From positions 806,001 through 870,000 of the forward strand of contig NZ_SGWV01000008.1 of assembly GCF_004216565.1 (NCBI RefSeq): a stretch of 64,000 nucleotides of DNA, written 5' to 3'. This stretch comes from Sphaerotilus mobilis (lineage in GTDB: Bacteria > Pseudomonadota > Gammaproteobacteria > Burkholderiales > Burkholderiaceae_C). Shown here piece after piece: positions 8,534-16,211 of the stretch (position 1 is the first letter of the stretch; every line of letters begins with the position of its first letter). Position numbers and translations under genes: made by a program. The notes beneath the pieces were generated by a model, which was given only the letters and a program-made list of their open reading frames with translations, did not search any database and had not been told where the DNA came from.

Positions 8534-9286
8534 TCAGCTCGACGCCGCCGGTGCGGGCGCAGCGGCATGCGCGCCGCCCAGGAACAGGCGCTCGATGTGC
8601 GGGTCGTTCAACAACTCGTCGGCGGGCTTTTGCAGCACGCGGCGGCCGGACTCCAGCGCGATCGCCTCGTCGGAGATCTTCAGCGCGCTCTTGACGTTCT
8701 GTTCGACCATCAGCACGGTGGTGCCCTGGTCGGCCAGTTGGCGCAGCAGCTTGAAGACGTCCTGCACGACCAGCGGGCTCAGGCCGATCGACGGCTCGTC
8801 GATCAGCAGCACCTTGGGGCGCAGCAGCAGCGCACGTCCGACTTCGAGCTGCTTTTGCTCGCCACCGGACAGCGCGGCCGCTGGGCTGTTGATGCGCTCC
8901 TTGACGCGCGGGAAGCGGTCCAGCACCTCGGGGATGCGCTCGCGCGTGGTCTTCATGCCCAGCGTGATGCCGCCGAGCTCCAGGTTCTCGTAGACGCTGA
9001 GCTGGCCGAACAGGTTGCGGCCCTGCGGCACGAAGGCGATGCCGTGCTGGACCAGCAGGTCCTTGGCATTGGCGCCGGTGATGTCCTGACCGTCCAGCTT
9101 GATGTGACCCGAGCGCACCTTGAGCAGGCCGAACAGCGTCTTGAGCACCGTCGACTTGCCCGCGCCGTTCGGGCCGATCAGCAACGTGATCGCGCCGCGT
9201 CGGGCCTTGAACGTCAGGTTGTTGAGGATCATGAAATCGCCGTAGCCGGCGACGACCTTGTCGAACTCGATGGCGTGATCAGACAT
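8534..9286 (-). CDS. livF: Branched-chain amino acid-type ABC transporter, ATP-binding protein LivF
   Basis: A 250-residue ATPase of the HAAT importer family. Walker A GPNGAGKST is at residues 38-46, the Q-loop region is FVPQGRNLFGQLSVYENL, the ABC signature LSGGEQ starts at 139, Walker B VLLIDEP is at 159-165 and the switch region VLMVEQN follows. Length and motifs are typical of LivF, which pairs with LivG to drive the LivH/LivM channel. It is the last gene of the minus-strand unit, 84 bases after livG; the gap holds a small GCCCCC-AAC-GGGGGC hairpin. HAAT systems also import aromatic acids, amides and urea, and the context here (AroE-like and dehydroshikimate-type genes) favours an aromatic or alicyclic acid over amino acids. 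Confidence 0.88.
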   Translation of the reverse strand: MSDHAIEFDKVVAGYGDFMILNNLTFKARRGAITLLIGPNGAGKSTVLKTLFGLLKVRSGHIKLDGQDITGANAKDLLVQHGIAFVPQGRNLFGQLSVYENLELGGITLGMKTTRERIPEVLDRFPRVKERINSPAAALSGGEQKQLEVGRALLLRPKVLLIDEPSIGLSPLVVQDVFKLLRQLADQGTTVLMVEQNVKSALKISDEAIALESGRRVLQKPADELLNDPHIERLFLGGAHAAAPAPAASS

Positions 9287-9370
9287 GTCGGGACTCCTGC
9301 CGGGCCGCCCCTGAGGAGGCCTGCGCCCCCAACGGGGGCTGCGTATGAAATGAGCGCGGGGGCACCATGA

Positions 9371-10129
9371 TCAGCTGCCCAGGTAAGCGTCGAGGACTTG
9401 CTTGTTGCCACGGATCTCGGCGGGCGTGCCGATGGCCATGACCTCGCCTTCGACCATCACCATGATGCGGTGGCACAGGTCCATCACGAAGTCCATGTTG
9501 TGCTCGATCACCACGAAGCTCCCCTTTTGCTTCTGGTTGAGCTGCTTGAGCAGCGTGCTGATGCCGCCCACCAGGCTGGGGTTGACGCCGGCGCAGGGCT
9601 CGTCGAGCAGCACCAGGTCCGGCTCGCTCATGAAGGCCATGGCGATGTCGACCAGCTTCTGCTGGCCGTAGCTCAGCTCGCCAGCCTTCTTGTCGGCAAC
9701 ATGACGGATGCGGAACAGGTCGATCAGTTCATCGGCCTTGCCGCCCAGGCCCGAATCGGTGGGCGCGAACATGCGGCTGAACAGGCTGCCACGGTGTTCC
9801 TGCGCCGCCACGATCAGGTTGTCGCGCACGGTCATCTTGCCGAACACCTGCAGGGTCTGGAAGGTGCGACCGACGCCGCGCCGATTGAGTTCCAGCGGAC
9901 TCAGGTTGGTGATGTCCTGGCCCTTGAGCTCGATGCGGCCGGCGTCCGGCGTGATCTGGCCGAGCACGCTGTTGAACATGGTCGTCTTGCCCGAGCCGTT
10001 CGGGCCGATGACACCGAAGATCTCGCCGGGGCGGACCTCGAACTCGACGCCATTGACCGCGCGGATCGCGCCATACGACTTCTTCAGGCCGCTGACCTTC
10101 AGCAGGGCCGGTCCTTGTACGGGACTCAT
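9371..10129 (-). CDS. livG: Branched-chain amino acid-type ABC transporter, ATP-binding protein LivG
   Basis: A 252-residue ATPase. Walker A GPNGSGKT is at 42-49, the signature LSYGQQ starts at 152, Walker B LVLLDEP is at 172-178, and FVVIEHNMDFVM carries the switch His. It has the characteristic LivG insertion after the Q-loop (IVAAQEHRGSLFSRMFAP...) and the C-terminal extension MVEGEVMAIGTPAEIRGNKQVLDAYLGS. The start overlaps the livM stop by four bases (ATGA), indicating translational coupling. It works as a heterodimer with LivF beneath the LivH/LivM membrane pair. Confidence 0.9.
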   Translation of the reverse strand: MSPVQGPALLKVSGLKKSYGAIRAVNGVEFEVRPGEIFGVIGPNGSGKTTMFNSVLGQITPDAGRIELKGQDITNLSPLELNRRGVGRTFQTLQVFGKMTVRDNLIVAAQEHRGSLFSRMFAPTDSGLGGKADELIDLFRIRHVADKKAGELSYGQQKLVDIAMAFMSEPDLVLLDEPCAGVNPSLVGGISTLLKQLNQKQKGSFVVIEHNMDFVMDLCHRIMVMVEGEVMAIGTPAEIRGNKQVLDAYLGS

Positions 10130-11142
10130 GACTGCGCTCCTTGAACAGCTTCGGCGGCTTCGGCCGATTCAGCCGCTGCGGCGGACGCGGCACGTGCGGC
10201 CGAGGCCTCACGCGACAGGCGACGGGCACGCAGGCGGTCCGGGATGCTCAGCAGGCCGTCGGGCAGCCACAGCATCAGCAAGATGACGGCGGTGCCGAAC
10301 ACGAACAGGTACCAGGCCTGTGCGAAGCGCAGCCACTCCGGCAGCAGCACGCCGACCGCCGCACCCAGCACCGGGCCGAAGAAGTAGCCCGAGCCTCCCA
10401 GCACGACCATCAGGTACATCATGATCGACGAGCCCACCGTGAACGGCGCCGGCTCGATGAAGCCGACCAGGCTGGCAAACAGCGCACCGGCCACGCCCGC
10501 ATAGACCGCGCCGATGGCGAAGGCCAGCAGGGTGTAGGCCTGCACGCTGACACCCAGGCTCTCGGCCCGGATCGGGTTGTCGCGCAGGGCGGTGAAGGCC
10601 TTGCCCCAGGGCGAACGCAGCAGCGCGAACAGCAGGGCACCGAGGATCAGGGTCACGCCCAGCACGAAGTAGTAGTAGCTGAGGTTGCTGTCCAGGCTGA
10701 TGCCGAACAGGCCCGGCCGGGTGATGCCGTTGATGCCGAAGGTGCCACCGGTCAGCCATTCCTCGTTGCGCATCACCAGCCAGACGGCGGTGTTGAAGCC
10801 CAGCGTGGCGAAGGCCAGATAGATGGTCTGCACCCGCAGGGCCGGGAAGCCGACCAGCAGGCCGATGCCGAAGCAGCCCAGCATCGCCAGCGGCAGGCCG
10901 ATCCAGAAGCTGATGCCGTGCTGCAGCAGGATCGCCACCGTGTAGGCGCCGATGCCGAAGAACGCCGCATGGCCGAGCGACTTCTGGCCGGCGTAGCCGA
11001 TGGTCAGGTTCAGGCCCATCGTCGCGACGATGAAGACCAGCCAGTAGGTGAACAGGTAGATGCCGTAGTTCTTCAGCATCGGGGGCACCGCGAGCATCAC
11101 CAGGATGATGAGCAGCAGGCCGAACTTGTGCAGCGGTTTCAT
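10126..11142 (-). CDS. livM: Branched-chain amino acid-type ABC transporter permease LivM
   Basis: A 338-residue inner-membrane permease with about nine to ten hydrophobic segments. It shows the conserved LivM signature LTIGYAGQKSLGHAAFFGIGAYT and the cytoplasmic coupling region LRDNPIRAESLGVS. The C-terminal tail after residue 310 is an Ala/Glu-rich low-complexity stretch (SREASAARAASAAAAESAEAAEAVQGA), longer than usual. It lies 13 bases after livH and overlaps livG by four bases, inside the importer operon. Confidence 0.9.
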   Translation of the reverse strand: MKPLHKFGLLLIILVMLAVPPMLKNYGIYLFTYWLVFIVATMGLNLTIGYAGQKSLGHAAFFGIGAYTVAILLQHGISFWIGLPLAMLGCFGIGLLVGFPALRVQTIYLAFATLGFNTAVWLVMRNEEWLTGGTFGINGITRPGLFGISLDSNLSYYYFVLGVTLILGALLFALLRSPWGKAFTALRDNPIRAESLGVSVQAYTLLAFAIGAVYAGVAGALFASLVGFIEPAPFTVGSSIMMYLMVVLGGSGYFFGPVLGAAVGVLLPEWLRFAQAWYLFVFGTAVILLMLWLPDGLLSIPDRLRARRLSREASAARAASAAAAESAEAAEAVQGAQS

Positions 11143-11155
11143 GGTCGTGTGCTCC

Positions 11156-12031
11156 TCAAACCTTGCGCATTTCCTTCTTGCCCAGCAGCCCTTGCGGCTT
11201 GAACAAGATGACGATCATGAAGAGCACCAGCGCCACCGCGTCCTTGTAGGACGGCGAGATGTAGGCCGCCGCCAGGTTCTCGGCCACGCCCACGATCACG
11301 CCGCCCAGCAACGCACCGCGGCTGTTGTTGAAGCCGCCGATGATGGCCGCGAAGAAGGCCTTGGTGCCCAAGCCCTCGCCCATGTCGAACTTGGCAAGGT
11401 AGACCGGCGCAACCAGCAGCGCGGCGGCACAGGCCAGCAGCGCGTTGATGGCGAAGGTGTAGAAGATCATGCGGGGCACGTTGATGCCCAGCACGGTCGC
11501 GCTCTCGGTGTTCTGCGCCACGGCCTGCATCGCGCGGCCGGTGACCGTCTTGCTCAGGAAGGCCTGCGTGACCAGCACCAGCGCCAGCGCGAAGACCAGT
11601 GTGCCGATGTCGGCCAGCGTGATCGTCACGCCAGCGATGTTGAACAGCTTGTCGGCGAACAGGCTGGGGAAGGGATGCGCCTCGGCGCTGTAGCCGGCCC
11701 GCACGCCGTTGCGCATGGCGATCGACAGGCCGATGGTGGCCACCACGATGGGCATCATGCCGAAGCGCAGCAGCGGGTCGGCGATGCCGCGCTTGAAGGC
11801 CCAGCCGAGCACGAACACCGCCAGCAGGCAGGTCGCGACAAAGGCCGGCAGCAGCGACAGTCCAGCGGCCTGAAAGCCCAGCATCATGAAGGCGGGCAGC
11901 ATGACGAACTCGCCCTGGGCGAAGTTGATCGTGCCGCTGGCCTGCCAGAGCAGTGTGAAGCCCAGCGCCGCCAGCGCGTAGACGCTGCCGGTGGCGAGGC
12001 CGGAGAAGAAAAGCTGGAAGAAGTCGGTCAT
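11156..12031 (-). CDS. livH: Branched-chain amino acid-type ABC transporter permease LivH
   Basis: A 291-residue inner-membrane permease with about eight membrane segments. The LivH family motif is near the N-terminus (GSVYALAALGFTLLWQASGTINFAQGEFVML) and the EAA-like coupling loop later (MQAVAQNTESATVLGINVPRMIF). It forms the translocation channel with LivM. It follows livJ after a 158-base gap that contains two stable hairpins, while livM follows after only 13 bases. The importer membrane and ATPase genes therefore form a tight sub-unit of the operon. Confidence 0.9.
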   Translation of the reverse strand: MTDFFQLFFSGLATGSVYALAALGFTLLWQASGTINFAQGEFVMLPAFMMLGFQAAGLSLLPAFVATCLLAVFVLGWAFKRGIADPLLRFGMMPIVVATIGLSIAMRNGVRAGYSAEAHPFPSLFADKLFNIAGVTITLADIGTLVFALALVLVTQAFLSKTVTGRAMQAVAQNTESATVLGINVPRMIFYTFAINALLACAAALLVAPVYLAKFDMGEGLGTKAFFAAIIGGFNNSRGALLGGVIVGVAENLAAAYISPSYKDAVALVLFMIVILFKPQGLLGKKEMRKV

Positions 12032-12049
12032 GCGAGCACCGGAGGTTGG

Positions 12050-12072
12050 ACAGGCTCAACGCGTGAGCCTGT
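12050..12072 (-). promoter_or_regulatory. Intercistronic hairpin upstream of livH
   Basis: Perfect 9-base arms ACAGGCTCA / TGAGCCTGT around the loop ACGCG lie 19 bases before the livH start in the transcript direction. This is the second of two hairpins in the livJ-livH gap and may influence RNA processing or livH expression. Confidence 0.4.
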
Positions 12073-12153
12073 GCGGCCGGGCATGAGGCAAGCCCGCGCC
12101 GAGCTGGCAAACGCCGGTCGGCCGTCGGTGGCAAACGTCCTCATGCCGGCGGG

Positions 12154-12175
12154 CACGCCTGCGGGCGCAGGCGTG
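12154..12175 (-). terminator. Intercistronic hairpin after livJ
   Basis: Perfect 9-base GC-rich arms CACGCCTGC / GCAGGCGTG with a GGGC loop begin 14 bases after the livJ stop. There is no T-tract. Hairpins here in binding-protein operons commonly protect the abundant binding-protein mRNA and lower downstream permease expression; that role is inferred. Confidence 0.45.
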
Positions 12176-12189
12176 GCCAGGGCTGTGCC

Positions 12190-13344
12190 TTACTTGGCAG
12201 CGCCCAGGGCGGGCAGGATTTCCTTGACGACCTGGCGGCCGTCCTTGACCTCGACCAGGAAGCTCTCGCGGTCCAGGTCGCCGTTGGCGTCGATCGAGAC
12301 GTCATAGAGCACGCCGGGGTTCTTGGCGGCCTTGATGCTCAGGCCGTGCAGCGCGGCGGCAACGGCCTTGCGGTCAACCTTGCCGACCTTCTCGATGGCG
12401 GCCTTCAGGATGTACACGCCGGTGTAGCCCTTGATGCCGTTGTGGTCCGAGATGGTGTTGGTGGCGGCGAAGAAATTGCCCTTGAACTTGATCATCTGCG
12501 GGTTGGGCGCATCGACCGTCAGGCCGACGTGGGCGGTCGCACCGTTGGCGGCATTGCCGGCCAGCTCGATCACCTTCTGGCCGGTCAGCGTGGTCTCGCC
12601 GACGATGGGCTTGTCATAGCCTTGCTTGCGCAGTTCGCGCAGCGCACGGGCCGATTCCTCTTCGTTGGTGTAGACGAACAGCGCATCGGCGTTGGATTGC
12701 TTGGCCTTGAGCACCGGTGCCGAGAAGTCGACCTGGCCGCTGTCGGTCGAGATGTCGGCCACAACCTTCACGCCATTGGCTTCCAGCGCCTTGGTGATGG
12801 CGTCACGGCCACCCTTGCCGAAGTCGTTGTTCACGAACATGACGGCGATCGTCTTGGCCTTCAGGTTCTTGGCGATGTAGCGCGCCACCTTGGGCATCGC
12901 GGTCGACTGGGTGAAGCTGGTGCGGAAGATGTAGGGGTTGCCCTTCTGGGTGATCGCCGCAGCCTCGCCGCCGGTGAAGTTGATCACCTCGGCGCGCTGG
13001 GTCTCGGCCATGCTGACCATGATCGAGCCGGAGAAGACCGGGCCGAAGACCGCGAACACGTCGTCATCGACGGCCTTGGACGCCAGGCCCTTGGCCACGC
13101 CCGGGTTGCTCTGGGTGTCGGCCGAGCTGTGCTCGATCTTCTTGCCCAGGATGCCGCCGGCGGCGTTGATTTCCTTGACGGCCAGGTCGACGCCGTTCTT
13201 GAACATCGTGCCAGCGCTGGCGCCCGCACCCGACAGCTCGTAAAGGCCGGCGATCTTGATGGTGTTCTGGGCCTGTGCCAGACCGCTGGCGCACAGGGCG
13301 GACAGGGCGGCGGCGGCGATGAGGTGGCGGCGGTTGAAGCTCAT
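12190..13344 (-). CDS. livJ: ABC transporter periplasmic substrate-binding protein, HAAT type
   Basis: A 384-residue type I periplasmic binding protein. The signal peptide is NRRHLIAAAALSALCASGLAQA, with cleavage after AQA; the mature protein begins QNTIKIAGLYELSGAGASAGTMFKNGVDLAVKEINAAGGI, the canonical Leu/Ile/Val-binding-family N-terminus. A strong AGGAG site precedes the ATG at 13344. It delivers ligand to LivHM. The amino-acid-binding family also covers aromatic acid and amide binders; its position directly after the AroE-like gene suggests a shikimate/quinate-like ligand, which is inference. The gene is followed by a stable hairpin that separates it from livH. Confidence 0.88.
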   Translation of the reverse strand: MSFNRRHLIAAAALSALCASGLAQAQNTIKIAGLYELSGAGASAGTMFKNGVDLAVKEINAAGGILGKKIEHSSADTQSNPGVAKGLASKAVDDDVFAVFGPVFSGSIMVSMAETQRAEVINFTGGEAAAITQKGNPYIFRTSFTQSTAMPKVARYIAKNLKAKTIAVMFVNNDFGKGGRDAITKALEANGVKVVADISTDSGQVDFSAPVLKAKQSNADALFVYTNEEESARALRELRKQGYDKPIVGETTLTGQKVIELAGNAANGATAHVGLTVDAPNPQMIKFKGNFFAATNTISDHNGIKGYTGVYILKAAIEKVGKVDRKAVAAALHGLSIKAAKNPGVLYDVSIDANGDLDRESFLVEVKDGRQVVKEILPALGAAK

Positions 13345-13390
13345 GGGTGGTCTCCTGGGGACAAGAAATGGCGTCAAGCGCCGGCGGGTT

Positions 13391-13414
13391 GGAATGGGAA
13401 TGGGAACGGGAATG
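13391..13414. repeat. 6-base tandem repeat between livJ and aroE-like genes
   Basis: Four consecutive units GGAATG, GGAATG, GGAACG, GGAATG in the short gap between the two genes. No function is evident; it may be slippage-prone. Confidence 0.6.
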
Positions 13415-13434
13415 GCAACAAGAAGGTGGAAGCA

Positions 13435-13458
13435 GCGCGTCAGGCGGCGCGTCAGGCG
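13435..13458. repeat. 12-base tandem duplication over the aroE-like stop codon
   Basis: Two perfect copies of GCGCGTCAGGCG. The stop codon of the AroE-like gene (13452-13454) lies in the second copy, and the first copy gives a second in-frame TGA 12 bases downstream. Confidence 0.7.
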
Positions 13459-14351
13459 GCGCACGGCAGCGCGGAAATCGTCGCGCTCGCCGCGCTCGCC
13501 GGCTCGCTGCGCATCAGCGCACGCACCGGTTCGAGATCGGCCTGGGTGGCCCGGGCCAAGGCCTCGAAGCCGAAGAAGCGCAGGTACTCGGGCACCTGCT
13601 GGATCAGCATCTCGTGACCCGGATGGGCGGTGATGCCGCGCGCCGCGCACGCCCGCAGCAGCGGCGTGCTGGCGTCCTTCATCAGGATGTCGACCACGGC
13701 GGCGCTGCCGTCGAGGCGGCGCACGTCGAAGGGCATCGGGTCGCTGTCGCGCAGGCCCAGCGGGGTGGCATTGATGACGAGGTCGTAACCAGCCGGGTCG
13801 GCGCTGGCCGGCGTGCTGACCTGGACCGAGCTGATGCTGCGCAGGCGGTCGGCGGCGGCAGCGGCGCGGCCCGCGTCGACGTCGTGGATGGAGAGTTCGG
13901 CCAGCGCGCGCTGGACCAGCGCACAACCGATCGCGATGCCGGCGCCACCGGCACCGACGACCAGCACCCGCGCGCCGGTGCAGGCGATGCCGAAGTGGTC
14001 GAGCGCCTTGACGAAGCCGATGCCGTCGAACAGCGCCCCCTCGATCGTGCCGTCGACGTTGCGGCGCACGGCGTTGACCGCTTCGGCCGTGCTGCCGCTC
14101 AGGTCGCAGTGGTCGAGCAGGCCGGGCAGCGCGGTCTTGTGGGGGATCGTGACCCACAGACCGTCGACGTTGCGGGCTTGAAAGACACCCCGCACAAAAG
14201 CGTCGAGCTGACCGGCCGGCACCTGCATCGGCACCAGCACCGCGTCGACGCCGGCCTGGGCGAACAGCGGGTTGAAGACCTCGGGCGCACGCACCTGGGC
14301 CACGGGATCGCCCAGGATGAGGAAGACGCGGGTGGTGCCGGAGATGTGCAT
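13452..14351 (-). CDS. Shikimate/quinate dehydrogenase-like protein (AroE family, variant)
   Basis: A 299-residue AroE-family oxidoreductase. The catalytic Lys is in VTIPHK (residue 72), the Asp in FDGIGF (109), and the nucleotide-binding loop is VVGAGGAG (133-138). Two features are unusual. The shikimate-gripping Ser-x-Ser of AroE is replaced by V20-R21-A22 (GDPVAQVRAPEVFN). The end of the second Rossmann strand reads IHDVD with acidic residues, where NADP-using AroE has a basic NR(T) motif, suggesting NAD preference. Together with the adjacent importer and dehydroshikimate-type genes this looks catabolic, not biosynthetic, and possibly acts on a related alicyclic acid. The ATG at 14351 fits the family N-terminus. 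It is first in the minus-strand unit with livJHMGF. Confidence 0.78.
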   Translation of the reverse strand: MHISGTTRVFLILGDPVAQVRAPEVFNPLFAQAGVDAVLVPMQVPAGQLDAFVRGVFQARNVDGLWVTIPHKTALPGLLDHCDLSGSTAEAVNAVRRNVDGTIEGALFDGIGFVKALDHFGIACTGARVLVVGAGGAGIAIGCALVQRALAELSIHDVDAGRAAAAADRLRSISSVQVSTPASADPAGYDLVINATPLGLRDSDPMPFDVRRLDGSAAVVDILMKDASTPLLRACAARGITAHPGHEMLIQQVPEYLRFFGFEALARATQADLEPVRALMRSEPASAASATISALPCAA

Positions 14352-14420
14352 GGACGGTCGCTGCAAAGTGCGCGAACGATAGGCAGCGCGCCGGTCGGTC
14401 ACAAGCTGGTTTCACCTCGT

Positions 14421-14457
14421 GTGCGCGACAATCGCGCACCTGGCGCGATCATCGTGC
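14421..14457. promoter_or_regulatory. Two adjacent palindromes, probable IclR-family operators
   Basis: GTGCGCGA-CAA-TCGCGCAC (14421-14439) has perfect 8-base arms. GCGCGAT-C-ATCGTGC (14443-14457) matches at 6 of 7 positions and shares the CGCGAT/ATCG core. They lie between the divergent aroE-like (start 14351) and IclR (start 14498) genes, the expected place for IclR-type control of both. Confidence 0.5.
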
Positions 14458-14497
14458 ACTTCTCGGGTTAGTCCCGAGCCCCTGTGAAGGACACCGG

Positions 14498-15262
14498 ATG
14501 GACACGCCCATCGACCGCAAGGACATCATCGACGGCCTCGGCAAGGGCTTGCGGGTCATCGAGGCCTTTGACGATGACCACCCCCGCCTGACGCCCAGCG
14601 AGGCGGCGGCGCTGTCCGGCCTGACCCGCACGGCCGCCCGGCGCTACCTGTTGAGCCTCGTGCACTTTGGCTATGCCGACGGCGACGGCAAGCACTTCTG
14701 GCTGCTGCCCAAGGTGCTGCGGCTGGGTCAGAGCTACCTCGGCGCGGCACGTTTGCCCCGACTGGTCCAGCCCTTCATCCAGCGCCTGTCGCAGGCCACC
14801 GGCGAGACCTTCAACTTCAGCGTGCTGGACGGCCACGAGATCGTCTACCTGGCGCGCAGCAACAGCCCGCGGGTGATCTCGATCGGCTTCCAGCCCGGCG
14901 CGCGGGTGCCGGCCCATGTGGTGACGCCGACCATGCCCATCCTGGCGACCTACACCGACGAGGCGCTGGCCGAGTGGATCGCGGCCCATGAATTCACCGC
15001 CTTCGGCCCGCAGACCCAGACCGACGCGGCGCTGTTCCGCGACGCGGTGCTGTCGGCGCGGCGGCTGAACTTCTGGGTCACCGAGCAGCAGCTCGAACCC
15101 GGTCTGCGCGGCATCGCCGTGGCGATCAAGGACCGCAAGGGCATCTGCCGGGGCGCGATCGGCTCGACCATGCCGATGCAGAACGAGGGTCGGGAGGCGA
15201 TGGTGGCGCGCATCCTGCCCTTGCTGCAGGAATGCGCGCAGGCCTTGCGGCCGGTCGTTTGA
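14498..15262 (+). CDS. IclR family transcriptional regulator (PcaR/PobR-like)
   Basis: A 254-residue regulator. The N-terminal winged helix-turn-helix is GLGKGLRVIEAFDDDHPRLTPSEAAALSGLTRTAARRYLLSLVHFGYA. The C-terminal effector-binding GAF-like domain has FNFSVLDGHEIVYLARSNSPRVISIGFQPGARVPAHVVTPTMPILA, and late motifs LNFWVTEQQLEPGLRGIAVAIKDRKG. This is the subgroup that includes PcaR, PobR and related controllers of protocatechuate and hydroxybenzoate catabolism. It is divergent from the aroE-liv unit across two palindromes and convergent with the dehydratase-like pair, so it is the likely pathway-specific regulator. Whether it activates or represses cannot be read from the sequence. Confidence 0.88.
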   Translation: MDTPIDRKDIIDGLGKGLRVIEAFDDDHPRLTPSEAAALSGLTRTAARRYLLSLVHFGYADGDGKHFWLLPKVLRLGQSYLGAARLPRLVQPFIQRLSQATGETFNFSVLDGHEIVYLARSNSPRVISIGFQPGARVPAHVVTPTMPILATYTDEALAEWIAAHEFTAFGPQTQTDAALFRDAVLSARRLNFWVTEQQLEPGLRGIAVAIKDRKGICRGAIGSTMPMQNEGREAMVARILPLLQECAQALRPVV

Positions 15263-15294
15263 GCCGCTCGGCCGGCGCGCGTCCTGCGGGACGG

Positions 15295-16194
15295 CTAACG
15301 CGGCCGGCGCAGCGTCATCCGCCCGGGCAGCGGCACCGAGCGACGCAGCACCTCCTCGCCCAGCCACTGGGCCGAGCGGTGGGCGCGCTGGGCGACCAGG
15401 GGCAGCGGGAGCTGCTGGTAGTCGTCGTTGAAGACCTCGAAGCTGTAGTCGCCGCGGTAGCCGATGGCGTCCAGGCGCGAGACCAGGTCGGCCACCTGGG
15501 CGCTGTGCACGCCCTCGCCCGGGAAGACGCGGAAGTGGCGCGCGGTCGACATGCGCTCCTCCACCGAGCGGATCTCCTGCCACATGAAGTCGGCCAGCTG
15601 GACCAGGAAGATGCGGTCGGCATCGAGCTGGTCGATCTCGTCGAGCGAGGTGTCGGTGGCGAGGATGTGGAAGGAGTCGATGCCCAGACCGAGGTTGGGC
15701 GCGTCGGCGCGGCAGACCACCTCCCAGGCGGTCGTGAACTCGCTGACGGTGCGGCCCCAGGACAGGCCTTCATAGGCCACCTTGATGCCCAGCGGCACCG
15801 CCAGCATGGCCAGCTTGCGCAGGTCGCGGGCCAGCGCATCGATGTCCTGGCTGGCGTGCTGGCTGGTCGACGAGCAGGCCAGCAGCACCGGTGCGCCCAG
15901 TGCATGCGCCATTTCCAGCATGGCCTTGGCGATGTCGACCTTGTAGTCGTGCAGGTGCCCGGCTAGGCCCTCAAAGTCGCGCAGCACCTGGAAGCCGGTG
16001 ACGCGCAGGCCGCTGTCCTTGACCAGCTGCACAGCGGCGTCGATGCCCTGTGGGTGGCCCACGATGTCGTTGGCCTTGAGCATGACCTGGGTGAAGCCGG
16101 CCGCGCGGATGGCCTGCAGCTTGGCCTCAAGCGGCCCGGCCAGCGAGATGGTGTCCATCCCGAAATCGTCGATGTAGCCGTGGCGCTGGGTCAT
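15295..16194 (-). CDS. TIM-barrel sugar phosphate isomerase-like protein, probable 3-dehydroshikimate dehydratase
   Basis: A 299-residue xylose-isomerase-like TIM barrel. Its sequence follows the N-terminal domain of QuiC/QsuB-type 3-dehydroshikimate dehydratases: E142 (VAYEGLSWG), D173 and H176 (GIDSFHILA), Q199 (FLVQLADF) and E253 (YSFEVFNDDY) occupy the expected metal and catalytic positions. These enzymes convert 3-dehydroshikimate to protocatechuate, the step linking quinate/shikimate degradation to ring cleavage. The ATG at 16194 (MTQRHGYIDDFG) is preferred to an upstream frame that runs into the neighbouring gene. It lies 17 bases after the HPPD-like gene; in known QuiC1-type enzymes the two domains are fused in one chain, with this domain first. 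Confidence 0.75.
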   Translation of the reverse strand: MTQRHGYIDDFGMDTISLAGPLEAKLQAIRAAGFTQVMLKANDIVGHPQGIDAAVQLVKDSGLRVTGFQVLRDFEGLAGHLHDYKVDIAKAMLEMAHALGAPVLLACSSTSQHASQDIDALARDLRKLAMLAVPLGIKVAYEGLSWGRTVSEFTTAWEVVCRADAPNLGLGIDSFHILATDTSLDEIDQLDADRIFLVQLADFMWQEIRSVEERMSTARHFRVFPGEGVHSAQVADLVSRLDAIGYRGDYSFEVFNDDYQQLPLPLVAQRAHRSAQWLGEEVLRRSVPLPGRMTLRRPR

Positions 16195-16211
16195 CGTCGC
16201 GCTCCGCCGGC

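Noticed and set aside
8534-13344. Genuine leucine/isoleucine/valine transporter
   Set aside because: The proteins are of that family, but the operon starts with an AroE-like gene and has no amino-acid metabolism genes; I keep the liv symbols as family names without claiming that substrate.
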